This document shows positions 49,128-60,019 of a stretch of DNA of 64,000 bases, one piece after another. The first letter of the stretch is position 1. Each line of letters opens with the position of its first letter. The translations under genes were made by a program, and so were the position numbers. The stretch is taken from NCBI RefSeq assembly GCF_001649575.2, contig NC_051435.1, positions 7,191,633 to 7,255,632 of the forward strand. The letters are read 5' to 3'. The notes beneath the pieces were generated by a model. That model made no database searches and had not been told where the DNA came from. It saw nothing but the letters and a program-made list of their open reading frames with translations. Source of the DNA: Kryptolebias marmoratus. Its lineage: Eukaryota > Chordata > Actinopteri > Cyprinodontiformes > Rivulidae.

Positions 49128-49400
49128 TATTTATCTGTATCTAAAAACAATCATCTGAGCAGGTTTCTCTGTCAGCTTCTGTTTTTCCCATCTATCTGCA
49201 ACAGGCAGAGCTGAACTGATGAAACGTGTCGGCTGCGGCAAATCAGACCAGCAAACAGCGTGACGTCTTTAAACCCTCACTGAGGGTTACAACATCACCA
49301 CTCACAGCTCAGTTTATCTCCAGAGGTTTATTACTCACTGCAAAGGAGACAATTTGATCATATCACAGAATGTAAAACAAAGTAAACCTTTGGAACAAAG
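49128..49400. repeat. Conserved 5' flank of subfamily B receptor
   Basis: This is nearly identical to 59737-60010 and 61547-61815, and similar to 29592-29830 ('aatcagaccagcaaacagcg', 'cactcacagctcagtttatc'). It probably includes the receptor promoter and 5' UTR, but no element can be assigned. Confidence 0.6.
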
Positions 49401-49404
49401 CATT

Positions 49405-49860
49405 AATAAGCATTTTGTTGGCAGCAACACGTCTAGAACCAGTGGGGCCAGGGCCATGTTTACCTCTGTGAAGCATCTCCTCTTCTTTTAACATCAGTCT
49501 GTAGCATTTAGGAACTGAGGAGGCCATTTTCTTCTTCATTGCTGAATATTTTTTTGGATGGAAGAATGTGTTATTCTAAAACCTGTATAAACTTTTCTGC
49601 ATTGATGGAGCCTTTCCAGATGTGTAAACTGCCCATGCCAAAGCCACTAATGCACCCCCATACCATTGGAGAGGCAGCCTTTTGAACTAAACACTGACAA
49701 CAGACTGAATGGACGCTCTCCTCTTCAGTACTGATGATGTGGCGTGTGTGGTTTCCAAAAAGAAGTTTCTATTTGATTCTTCTGACCTCAGAACAGTTCT
49801 CCTCTTTGCCTCTGTCCATTTTAAATGACCTTTGGTCCAGAGAACATGGCAGCATTTTCA
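49405..49860 (-). mobile_element. Tc1/mariner-like fragment upstream of subfamily B copy 2
   Basis: The text 'ggcagcaacacgtctagaac' and 'actaatgcacccccatacca' matches the 3' arm of the same family as 30035-31077. It is followed directly by LINE sequence at about 49860, the same junction as at about 45450. It has no coding capacity. Confidence 0.7.
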
Positions 49861-49864
49861 GGAG

Positions 49865-51770
49865 CTATTGCCTAAAGTTCAGTGGTGCTTGTCATGGTGG
49901 AAACCAGAGGATCCGCTGGTTTGATGGAGGCCATTAAGCTGAAGAAGTAGGCCTTTAGGGATTGGCTGTCCTTGAGGACTCCTGAAGCAGCTGACAGGTA
50001 CAGGGTGGCCATAAGGTCTGCAGCTTCTGTGGTTGCAGATTCAAAAACTCGGGCATGGAAGGTAATTTGAAGAATCCATGGAGAAGGACTTTCGGTTGGC
50101 CTCGAGGACATTCTTGCAAACTGGGAAGGAAAAGCGGGCCCCATCTCAAACTGTGCTTGGTCTGGGTGGGGAACTGCTGACCTGGACTGTGGATATTGTT
50201 GAGTGGTGGAAGGAGCACTTCGAGGATCTCCTTAATCCATCCACCATGTCCACCTTTGAGGAGACAGAGTCTGGGAACTCGGGGGAAGATGAGTCCATTA
50301 GCATGGCAGAAGTCACCAAGACAGACTCCCCAGTGACAGGGCGCCAGGGGTGGACGATGTCATGTTTGACACGTCTCTTCAATGCCATATGGAGGCCTGG
50401 GACAACACCTGTGAAGTGGCAGATCGGGGTGGTGTACCATTTTTAAAAAGGGGACTGGAGAGTGTGTTCCAACTATCATGAGATACCACTTCTCAGCGTT
50501 CCCAAGAAAGTTTAGTCTAGGGTGTCGGAAGGGAGGCACCGACTGATTGTCGAACCTCAGATCCAGGAGCAGTGTAGTTTTCATTCTGGTTGTGGAACAG
50601 TGGTCCAGATCTTTACCCTTGTGGGGTTGCTTAGGGGTACATGGGAGTTTGGCTCTCCAGTCTGCATGTGTTTTGTGGATCTGGACCATGCTCCTCGAGG
50701 CATTCTGTGGGGGTTGCTGTGGGAGTATGGGGTGTCTGGGTTACTTTTGAGGGTTGTCCCATTCCTGTATAACCAAAGCAGGACCTGTGTCTGCATTCTT
50801 GGCACAAAATCAAGCTTGTTCTTGGTGTGGGTTGGACTCTGCCAGAGCTGTCCCTTGTCTCTAGTTTTCTTTGTGGTGTCCATGGACAGGATCTTTAGGC
50901 GCAGTCATGGAGAGGTGTGTGTCTGGTTTGGGAACCTCAGGGTCTTGTCTCTGCCTTTTGCGGATGATGTGGTTCTGTTGGTGTCTTCAGGCCATGACCT
51001 TCAGCGTGCACTGGGACGGTTTGCAGCCAAGTGTGAAGCGGTTGGGACAAGAGTCAACTCTAAGTCTGAGACCATGGTTCTCAACAGAAATGGGTGGAAT
51101 GCTCCCTTCGGGTCAGGAACAAGTCTCTGCCTCACATGGAAGAGTTCTAGTATCTGGAGTCTTGTTCACAAGTGGTGGTAGGATGGAACGGGAGATGGAG
51201 CGATGGATCGGGGCTTTATCAACGGTAATGAGGACGTTGCTTCGATTGGTCGTGGTGAAAAAAGAGTTAAGTCGAAAGCCAAACCTCTCAATTTACTGGT
51301 CCATCTACATTCTGACCCTCACCTATGGTCATAAGGTTTGGATCATGATTGAAAGAATGAGATCCAGGATATAAGTAGTCGAAATGAGCTTCCTCCGTAG
51401 GGTGGCCGGGCTCAGCGTTAGAGATAAGGTGAGGAGCACGGAGTAGAGCTGCTGCTCCTTCGCATTGAAAGGTGCCAGTTGAGGTGATTCGGGCATCCGA
51501 CTAAGATGTCTCTAAGATGCCTCCCTTTCGAGGTTTTTCGAGCATGTCCCATTGGGAAGAGACCTTGGGGGAGTCTCAGAACTCTTCAGAGGGACTATGC
51601 ATCTTCACTGGCCTGGGAACGCTTTGGGATCCCCCAGGAGGAGCTAGAGAGTGTCGCTGGGTAGAGGGAGGTCTGGGTTTCTCTCCTGGACATGTTGACT
51701 CTGTGACCTGACCATAGATAAGCAGTAGAAGATGGATGGATGGATGGATGGATGGATGGATGGATGGATG
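49865..51770 (+). mobile_element. Non-LTR retrotransposon, 5'-truncated, with reverse transcriptase and GGAT tail
   Basis: The frame at 50078-50446 reads the KEHFEDLLNP linker. The frame at 50522-51181 reads reverse transcriptase: MCFVDLDHAPRGILWGLL, GLCQSCPLSL (degenerate from the usual GLRQGCPLSP) and FADDVVLL, the box holding two of the catalytic aspartates. Remnants continue to about 51715. The element ends in a (GGAT)n tail at 51731-51770, typical of this fish LINE type. Frameshifts and the degraded RQGCPLSP box mean it is dead. The family name is not assigned. It is an orthologous insertion to 60418-61212. Confidence 0.85.
51731..51770. repeat. (GGAT)n 3' tail of the retrotransposon
   Basis: About nine perfect 'ggat' units directly follow the 3' end of the LINE-like element, a tail type characteristic of several fish non-LTR families. 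Confidence 0.85.
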
Positions 51771-52915
51771 ACAACTCATTATTTTCATATTTTATTTAAT
51801 TTCTTCTTCTTCAAAAAAGTAAAAACAATTCTTTAAGGAAATACTTTCAACTCCTTGAAAGTGGGGTTCTTTGGAAAGCCTATGAGCAGTTAGCATCCTG
51901 TTGAATATTCCTTTTTGGTTATTGAGCTAATGGCTAGTCTGAGCAAGGCCAGAACAAATATGGATAGCTAACATCCTAAAACTCCAATCTCATAACTTTT
52001 ATAGCTATTGACGCAAACACCATTTTACATTACACAGATTTTTACATAGAATTCTGCGGTTATTAGCAAGCACAAATAGCAGCAGCAGCATCTTGTTCTA
52101 GCACTTCCTGTGCAGCATAGGGTTCTTTCAGCAGAAATATTTAAGAACTGTAATGTGAAACTGACAGCTATGTCAAAGTTTATAAAAATAAATGTACTGC
52201 TACAAGTTTTTTTAACTGCGTTTTTTATGACAGATACTGTAGATCCAATTTGGACTAGCCATTACCTCATTAATTCAGTCAGTATTAAACTCTATTTCTG
52301 CAAGCGGAAGTTATTCAAAGAGCTATCGACAACAGGTAAGATATTTATTGGTTATAAGCTTTCCTCAGAACCCCACTTTAAAAGATCTAAACAATCTATT
52401 TTAGAGACAATTAAAAGCTGTAAAGTAACTAATTAATATGATAGTTTACTTTATTTAAATCAACATAATAGGTGGACTAACTATTACTTAATGTGTCACT
52501 AGTTGTGTATTTTAGCTTATTATGAAATAATTAGTCATTATGTTTATTATAATCCTAGGCTTTTTTCAGGAAAAATACCCCAATTCAGGAACAAAGCAAT
52601 AGCTATCACAGCATCCCTCATTTATCTCTCATTTGTTTCTTTATTAAATTTGTTTGTAAAACATTAAATCTATCTAACCTGTGCTGAGGTCAAAGACTGT
52701 CAGTGACTGAAGAAACCCTGCTTGGAGTCAAAATGTTCACTAATATTAATAAAACATGCTCGTCTGTGAGGATAAGAAAATAGGAACAAATTTTTTTCAC
52801 TGTGTCTTTAGGTTGATGTTGCATTTTGTTTTTATCAGTTCAAATTTTATACATCAGAAATCCTTCATTTATACGTTCTGGAAATATAATACCATAATCA
52901 ATGTTATATCAGACA
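51771..52915. other. Intergenic DNA, no gene seen
   Basis: The open frame at 52110-52436 (108 codons) has one hydrophobic stretch but no homologue I recognise. The sequence from about 52830 is loosely similar to the 3' flanks of other subfamily A genes. Confidence 0.45.
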
Positions 52916-53848
52916 TTATCTTCTTTTATCACATATTAACAGTCCTAAAATGTATTTTCTAATATCTGGCAACTTGAGCCCATACATAAGAGGATTCAGA
53001 ACAGGAGGAATAACAACAAACTCCAAAGATAAAACCACAGCAATAAATGGATTTACATCTTCCGCTTTGAATCGACTTATAGATATGTCACAAAAACCTG
53101 TGATGGAATAAATGATGAATGAAACTAAGTGTGGCAGGCAGCTCTGTAACACTTTACCTTTAAACTCGGCTGATTTCTTCCAGCAGACGATAACAATTCG
53201 TAAATATGTATACAGGACATAAAAAAGTGGGAAGAAAGCTGTAGTTATGGTCAAAAACATACCTAAAATGTTGTTGTTAGTGGTGCTAACGCAGGATAAT
53301 TTAACCACATTCCAGTTGGCACAGAAGACTTTCCATATCTCGTTACCACATAAAGGAAGCTGAGAAGACAAGAAAATGACTGCAGCCATTAACAAGGCTG
53401 GAAAAATCCAAGCCAGCGCTGACAACATGAGGACAGTTTTAGAAGTCATCTTACTGTGATAGTGTAAAGGATGACAAACAGCTATGTATCGATCATAAGC
53501 CATAACACTGAGAATGGTCAGCTCATTGCAACCGTACGTGTAAATGACATAAATCTGAGTGAAACAAGCAGGATGTGAGATCAAATGAGCATCAGACAGC
53601 AGGTCCATGAGAAACCTGGGGAAGAAACCAGTCGAGCCATACAGGGCGTTGGCTGATAACAAAGCAACAAACATATACATGGGCTGGTGCAGCGTTCTGT
53701 ACTGGGAGATCACCACAATCAGCAGCAGATTGGCCGAGACAATGAAGCTGTAGAGCAGAACGCAAAAAGTAAAGGCCATGAAGCGGTAGTGTCCGATGTT
53801 CACAAACATGGTGAGGTTAAAGTAAAAAGGGAGCGTGCTGTTTTCCAT
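52916..53848 (-). CDS. Olfactory receptor, subfamily A copy 5
   Basis: This is a 310-residue intronless odorant receptor with the start at the ATG for MENST (53848). The N-terminal half matches the other copies except TYGCNEL (for TYACNEL) and DRYIAVC (for DRYVAVC). TM4-TM5 differ (ALAWIFPALLMAAV, EIWKVF). The TM6-TM7 region is the most changed of the subfamily (CDISISRFKAEDVNPFIAV). The C-terminus is LGLLICDKRR. Motifs SCLPHL and NPLMYG are intact. It lies about 9 kb from copy 4, across a subfamily B gene and LINE sequence. Confidence 0.94.
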   Translation of the reverse strand: MENSTLPFYFNLTMFVNIGHYRFMAFTFCVLLYSFIVSANLLLIVVISQYRTLHQPMYMFVALLSANALYGSTGFFPRFLMDLLSDAHLISHPACFTQIYVIYTYGCNELTILSVMAYDRYIAVCHPLHYHSKMTSKTVLMLSALAWIFPALLMAAVIFLSSQLPLCGNEIWKVFCANWNVVKLSCVSTTNNNILGMFLTITTAFFPLFYVLYTYLRIVIVCWKKSAEFKGKVLQSCLPHLVSFIIYSITGFCDISISRFKAEDVNPFIAVVLSLEFVVIPPVLNPLMYGLKLPDIRKYILGLLICDKRR

Positions 53849-53857
53849 TCCACTCAT

Positions 53858-55668
53858 CAAGAACCCAGTTTCCTGATGTTCTGCTGCCACACAAACTCTT
53901 ATTTCTGTCTTAAGAAAACATTAGCTTCATTTAACAACACCTGTAAACAAAATACATTTAAATACAATGAAAGACAACATCAGATAAAGCCGATCAAACC
54001 TGCAGCAGTTTTATGTTAAAACAAGTTTCAATTCATCTGCTCTACATTGAAGTTTACATTCTTGGTCAGAGCTGTAAACAGATCACAAGTGAAGGTGAGG
54101 GAGGGAATTAGGAGACTTTAATGCTGCCTCGCTTCAGACGTCATCATTCTTTTTTCTACTCAGGAGAGTTCTGACACAAACAGGCATCTTCATGATTTTA
54201 ATTTGATGACCTTTGCAGCAGCTGTGATAAAAAAGGCAAAAAAAGACTTCATTAGTTCCCATGTAAAATGTAATTGCTGTACACAGTTAATAAAAGGAAA
54301 ATAAGTAAAATGTAACAACCTTTTAAAAAGGTAGTTTTGATGTTTTGAAGTGCAGTTCTTTGGAAAGGTTATGAACAATTAATATCTTGATATCTTTATT
54401 GCTTCTTGATTTTCAATCTATAACTAGTCTAAGCAGAGCTAATACCAAAGTGGATGGTGAAAATGTTATAATCTCAGAGGAAAAGAAGCAGTTGATGCAA
54501 AGATTGTTTTATAGACTTTTAGAAACACTTAAAAAGCCCAAGTTCTGTACATAGTGTATGCATACCTAAGTTTTTTTTCAAGACACATACAGTTTGCATG
54601 TGTAGGACCAAAGGTTTGAGTAAATGTTTTTGGACTAATAGTGGGAGCATTTATGAGGTACTGTTAATCAGGCTTACAAGATGTGTAGTAATAATACCAA
54701 CCATTTGTTGGTTTATAGTCCAGTGTCAGAAGTGTGATATTAAAATACAATGTTCTGAGACTAGGCTGACACAACTAAAGTATAAAGTCTGTCTTGGTCT
54801 CCTTGTTTTGATACAGTCTGAGCAACCTGAAATACAAATATTTTTTAAAGGAGAACTAAATTCAGATCTCAAAATATTGATATTGCATGACTGTCGTTTA
54901 TTGAAACCTAAATCTTAAATAACTTGTTTTTTACGCATTTTAGTCAATAAATGCCTAAGTGGGGTGATTTGTGCCGTGGAGTTGCCGTCCGGGTTTCATG
55001 ATGAGTGCATTTTTTTTAAAGTTGTGTATGATCTGTACAAATTTGGCCTTTGTCACTTAAGTCCTTTAACATAGTTTGTTGAGAATCAAGAAAAAAAAGC
55101 ATCCTTAAAAATCTATGAGAAAGAGTTCAAATCACTAGACAGTGTGAGCAAAGTACTTGATTTAATTATTTTTATTTCTGTTGCACAGTTTAGCATTTTG
55201 TAATTTGTGCTACCTGCCAAACCACCATTTGTGGGATGAAGATCTGTCGTGACATCTTTACCGATATTTGTACCAACATTAGTTATGCAAAAACGTCAGG
55301 AATTCATATGAATTACATGGTGGCAATGCACTGATATTGTTGTATTTCTTGAACAGTTTGATAAGTTAAAACAAAATCAAAAATCATGTTTCAAAAGAAA
55401 TAAGATTGTGAAGTGTTAGAAACGGTTTAATCCTGGTTCTAAAAGGTCACAGAGGTGAAAGAGTTGGTGTTGAAACTCCTCTTGGCTCTCCTGAGTAGTG
55501 CTGCCTAATTAATTGCCCTCAGAGGACAATTAGTTAATGAACTGTTGACCACCCATACCATAGTTACAGCACGAAACACATTCAACACAAAAACAACAAC
55601 TCCCCTCTGAGGTACTTTGTATAATTTTTAAACTACTTCTACTAATAAATGAAATTTAAAGTTTAAAA
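53858..55668. other. 5' flank of subfamily A copy 5 and duplicated intergenic block
   Basis: The stretch 53858-54290 is nearly identical to 34900-35320, then similarity stops. The stretch 54690-55668 corresponds to 45945-46750. No gene is supported. Confidence 0.55.
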
Positions 55669-55768
55669 NNNNNNNNNNNNNNNNNNNNNNNNNNNNNNNN
55701 NNNNNNNNNNNNNNNNNNNNNNNNNNNNNNNNNNNNNNNNNNNNNNNNNNNNNNNNNNNNNNNNNNNN
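55669..55768. other. Assembly gap (100 N)
   Basis: Exactly 100 N. By comparison with the paralogous block (about 46740-47080) roughly 330 bases are expected here, so the real gap is probably longer than 100. Confidence 0.97.
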
Positions 55769-56204
55769 GGCCACACTGTCCTTCAGACAACCAAATATTC
55801 GTTGATGATACTTGGTGTCTTCAGTTTCTTTATGAGTATGAACAGTTGAATAAATCCTGTTCATAGTTCCATATATTTATATCTGAAAGTTGCTCAACAT
55901 GCTGATGCTGGCAACTCATTTGTTCCAATAAAACAAGAACAACTTTTAAACCAGATTTTTTTCTCCATGTTTAGTCACAGGTCTATTATCTAACCCATAT
56001 GACATATCAGCTGTGTCACACTATCAGGAGTTCCTTTCACTAGAGCTAAACGGCCGAGCTCAACTACTGAAAAACAACCCCACATCATAATACCAGTAAG
56101 CTGGTCTACAGCACAGCAACAGTGATCCTGGACCACAAATGTTCAGGAGCATTGTCTCCCCTGGAGGAGAAAGGGGATAGAAGCTCAGATCAAGACAGGG
56201 CAAA
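55769..56204. other. Duplicated flank left of the Tc1 insertion (unit 3)
   Basis: The stretch 55769-55960 matches 47080-47270. From about 56095 the sequence matches the left flank of the Tc1 insertion in units 1 and 2 ('ccacaaatgttcaggagcat'). No gene is supported. Confidence 0.55.
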
Positions 56205-56611
56205 TACACTGTATTGCAAAAGGTATTCACTCATCGTCCTTCACACCCATCTGAACTTGAGTGGCAGCCCAATCTTCATCCATAGGGTTTAAAATGATAT
56301 TGGCCAACCCTTTGCAGCTATAACTGCTTTAACTCTTCTGGGAAGGCTTTCCACAAGGCTTAGTAGTATCTTTATGGGAACTTTTGACCATTCCTCCAGA
56401 AGCTCATTTGTGAGATTAGACACTGATGTTGGTTGAGAAGACCTGGCTATCAGTCTCCACTCTAATTCATCCCAAAGGTGTTCTGTCAGGTTGAGGTCAG
56501 GACTCTGTGCAGGCCAGTCATTATCTTCCACACCAAACTCACTCATCCATGTCTTTATGGACCTTGCTTTGTGCACTGGTGGGCAGTCATGTTGGAACAG
56601 GAAGAGGTCAT
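56205..56611 (-). mobile_element. Tc1-type transposon, left part (unit 3)
   Basis: It has the same left terminal repeat and the same transposase C-terminal frame (56289-56576, with SPDLNLTEHLWDELEW) as units 1 and 2. It stops at an 8-base N run (56612-56619). The other end of the element is found at 57703-57945. Confidence 0.88.
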
Positions 56612-56619
56612 NNNNNNNN
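56612..56619. other. Short assembly gap (8 N)
   Basis: Eight N bases separate Tc1 sequence from LINE sequence, so this junction is not directly verified. Confidence 0.95.
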
Positions 56620-57701
56620 CGATTTTCTTCCGGGTATGTTGGATGCGGGTTTTGGGGAATGGGTGGATAAGGGTATCTCCTCTTTAGGTTGTCTTTTTAA
56701 GGAAGGGATCCTCATGTCTTTTAATCAAGTTGTGGAAGCCTTTGGAGTAGGGAAAAATAATCTCTTCCGTTTCTTCCAGCTGAGGGACTTTATCAAAAAA
56801 GAAACAACTTTACTCAGGGACTCTGAGGTTTCGGGCATTGAAAAATTGCTTACCAGTACTCGTGAAGTGTCACTCAGTTTATGCTACAAAACATTGAAAT
56901 GTCATAAGCATCACTTACCAACTCTGGCCCAGGCCTGGGGAGATGAGCTGGGCATCGAGATCACTGATGAAATGTGGAACAGTATATGGAACTCTGCCAG
57001 AAAAATTTCCATTTGTAATCGCTCCTGGGCGTTGCAACTTAAATTATTACATAGAGCTCACCTGGCCCCAAATCGGGTTTCTAAGTTTAAACCAGGGTCC
57101 TCTTCCCTGTGCCCTAAATGCAAAATACATGAAGGCAACCTCACACATTGTCTTTGGTCATGCCCTAAAATCCAGTTATATTGGGTATCAATTCTGGCTG
57201 AGATTAGGAGAATTATCAAAACTAATATCGATCTTGATCCAGTATCTCTTCTCCTTGGTCTACCAAATAAACATATTCAAAATCAAAACATGAGTAAACT
57301 GTATAATGTCCTTACTTTCTGTGCTAGAAAGAATATTCTGTTACAGTGGATCTCTAATAAATCTCCTACTATTTTTGGGTGGAAGAAACATGTTTTGGAA
57401 TATATACCTCTTGACTTCCTAACATGCCTAATCCACTCTAAGACGGACACTTTTGTTCGGATATGGAAGCCCTTCTTGGACTATGCTGAAGGACACGTAT
57501 CCACCATCTTGTCTCGAGCTTTTACAAATGCTTAGATGTGATCGATACAATGTCGGAAACATGTGTGCCCCCTCACCCCCCCTGTCTTTTCTTTTCTTTT
57601 CTTTTCTGTCTCTTATGGACTGGACTGTTGAGCTCTTGTTTTGTTATGTGTTATGTTGTTGCTTCTGTTAAACAAAATTAATAAACATATCTAAAAAAAA
57701 A
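56620..57701 (+). mobile_element. LINE (non-LTR retrotransposon) 3' end with ORF2 C-terminus and poly-A tail
   Basis: An open frame runs from the gap to the stop at 57533-57535, about 305 residues. It carries a zinc-binding CPKC-X7-HCLWSC motif, as in the C-terminal region of L1/Tx1-type ORF2 proteins downstream of the reverse transcriptase. A short T/C-rich 3' UTR, AATAAA at about 57680 and an A run (57693-57700) follow. No stop or frameshift interrupts the frame, so this insertion looks young compared with the rest of the repeats. The catalytic reverse transcriptase and endonuclease are not present. It is a different family from the element at 49865. Confidence 0.85.
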
Positions 57702-57702
57702 C

Positions 57703-57945
57703 TAACTGTGGAATATTTAGTAACAAGCAAATTTAATGACTGGACTTATTGCACAGGTTTCATCCTATCACAGTTCCACGCTGGAATTCATTGAGCTCCT
57801 GAGAGCGACCCATTCTTTCACAAATGTTTGTAGAACCAGTCTGCATAGATGCTTGATTTTAAACACCTGTGGCCATGAAAGTAATTGGAACACCTAAATT
57901 CAATTATTTGGATGGGTGAGTGAATACATTTGTGTATATAGTGTG
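57703..57945 (-). mobile_element. Tc1-type transposon, right part (unit 3)
   Basis: This is the 5' end of the Tc1 element in inverse orientation. It includes sequence coding the start of the DNA-binding domain (around 'cctgagagcgacccattctt') and the right terminal repeat, degraded to 'atacatttgtgtatatagtg'. This region is deleted in unit 2. Together with 56205-56611 it frames the LINE insertion. Confidence 0.8.
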
Positions 57946-58794
57946 ACAAAATTCCCTTTTTAATCCTCCTTTCATGTTTATCTCAACCACTTTTGTGTTT
58001 GCAGACAAAAATGACTGTCCCAGTATAACTGATTATAAATCCATGATAATACTTATATTTTGACCAAATGTTATGATAGATCTTTTTATCAAATTGTCTT
58101 CTTATGAGCAGAACACATTTCAATCTTCTATTTAGTTTTTATGGCCTGCAGGCCTTCCTGATGTCAGCCCATCCAGCTCTTTATTAAATAAAGAGAAATA
58201 AATGTGGACTGATTCAGAAAATTTAGAGAAAGAAATAAAACATAAAATTTATTGTATTTATACTCTACAAAAACATGTTTTCAACTCATTTCACCCATCA
58301 CCTCCTAACTGTGCATCTGTTACATTTTCATTTCAGGTCAAGACAGGTGAGTCTGCTGTTATATAAGTTTAAATTACACTAAACAAAACCAGCAATAAAG
58401 CAACAAAAACTGAAGTGATAGCATGAAGAATCTTAGTTTAATCATCATTAAAATTTATTCAATTGCATTTTTAAAAACTGTTTTAATACATTTTCTGATA
58501 ACAGATACTATTAACAGGTAGAACTATCATTTAACATGCTTACAGTTAATAGCATCTAATGCTTTTTACTTCTTAAAATAATGCACACACACAAATAAAT
58601 CATCATTTGACCTGTTTGATCACTTCACATTCACACATTTCTTTTTTCCTGGTAAATAACTCATGCATGCTTTGATTTGAATGTTTTATTCCAGACAAAA
58701 GAAAAAGATGGTTCTGTTGCTAACATTTCCACTTTAAAGAAAACTTTTGTTTCTGATATGGAGAGTCCAACTTGAAATCACTCATCAGGATATA
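57946..58794. other. Duplicated intergenic DNA
   Basis: The stretch 57946-58090 matches the right flank of the unit 2 Tc1 (40600-40790), and 58200-58794 matches 47330-48185. No gene is supported. Confidence 0.55.
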
Positions 58795-59736
58795 TCAGCC
58801 CAACCTGTTGAGTTGTTTGTTGAACTTACTCAGTCTCAAAAAGCTTTTTCGTACCTGAGTTAAATTAAGACCATATATGATAGGGTTAAATAGAGGGGGG
58901 ATTATCAGAAACTGGATAGCCATTATGTTTCTCAAACTCTGCGCCATCAATTTGGATCCATATCGAGCGTACATGACATCAAAAAGAAGAGCAGCGGTGA
59001 CATTAATCAGACAGAACAAATGGGGCATGCACGTCTGCAGGAACTTCTTCCTGCGCTCCTGATACTTTAAGGAGAACTTTACTAACTGCACATATGAACA
59101 CATAATTAAAAGAGCATGGAGGAAATACAGAACTATATTACAAAATCCAACAATATTATTGGGTGTGGTTGAATGACACGAAAGTATGAGGACAGACCAG
59201 TTATCACAATATAGTTTATCTATGTGGGAGCCACATAACGTCAGGGTAGAGGTCATAATCATCACAACAGTCTGACTGGTCATCGGCACAAGTCTGGAGA
59301 AACACACTAAAACAACAACCCTTTGTTTTGTCATGATAGCATGGTACTCCAGAGGGCGGCATATAGCCAAATATCGATCATAGGCCATCACAGCCAAAAT
59401 AGAGTACTCAGTCGTTGAATAAGAATATATGAAAAAGACCTGCAAGATACAACCAGCATAAGATATGACATGAGTGTCAGCCAACAGGTCAAAGAGGAAT
59501 TTCGGATGAAAGGCTGCTGTCCCATAAAGGCTGTTAAAGCACAGATTACACAAGAAGATGTACATGGGTTTATGAAGTTTTTCTTCAAATATGATCGTAA
59601 GAATGAGAGCCACATTCACAAGCAAAATCACACAGTAACAAAGCAGGTTTAGAGAGAAAAGAGTGACTCTGTACTTTGTCGTCATGTCCTTCAGGCCTGA
59701 CAAGGTGAAGAACCCTAAAATGGTTGCATTGATCAT
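58795..59736 (-). CDS. Olfactory receptor, subfamily B copy 3
   Basis: This is a 313-residue intronless odorant receptor with start MINATILGFF. It is identical to the 48.2 kb copy except in residues about 133-210, where it reads KQRVVVLV, SRLVPMTSQTVVM and NNIVGFCNIVLYF. All receptor motifs are intact. Its flanks on both sides are duplicates of the 48 kb copy's flanks. Confidence 0.94.
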   Translation of the reverse strand: MINATILGFFTLSGLKDMTTKYRVTLFSLNLLCYCVILLVNVALILTIIFEEKLHKPMYIFLCNLCFNSLYGTAAFHPKFLFDLLADTHVISYAGCILQVFFIYSYSTTEYSILAVMAYDRYLAICRPLEYHAIMTKQRVVVLVCFSRLVPMTSQTVVMIMTSTLTLCGSHIDKLYCDNWSVLILSCHSTTPNNIVGFCNIVLYFLHALLIMCSYVQLVKFSLKYQERRKKFLQTCMPHLFCLINVTAALLFDVMYARYGSKLMAQSLRNIMAIQFLIIPPLFNPIIYGLNLTQVRKSFLRLSKFNKQLNRLG

Positions 59737-60019
59737 TATTTATCTGTATCTAAAAACAATCATCTGAGCAGGTTTCTCTGTCAGCTTCTGTTTTTCCCAT
59801 CTATCTGCAACAGGCAGAGCTGAACTGATGAAACGTGTCGGCTGCGGCAAATCAGACCAGCAAACAGCGTGACGTCTTTAAATCCTCACTGAGGGTTACA
59901 ACATCACCACTCACAGCTCAGTTTATCTCCAGAGGTTTATTACTCACTGCAAAGGAGACAATTTGATCATATCAAATATTGTAAAACAAAGTAATCATTT
60001 GGAACAATGCATTAATAAG
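59737..60019. repeat. 5' flank of subfamily B copy 3
   Basis: Nearly identical to 49128-49400. Confidence 0.6.

Noticed and set aside
52110..52436. 108-codon frame with one hydrophobic stretch
   Set aside because: It is in AT-rich DNA with no recognisable motif and no paralogue beside the other receptor copies; probably chance.
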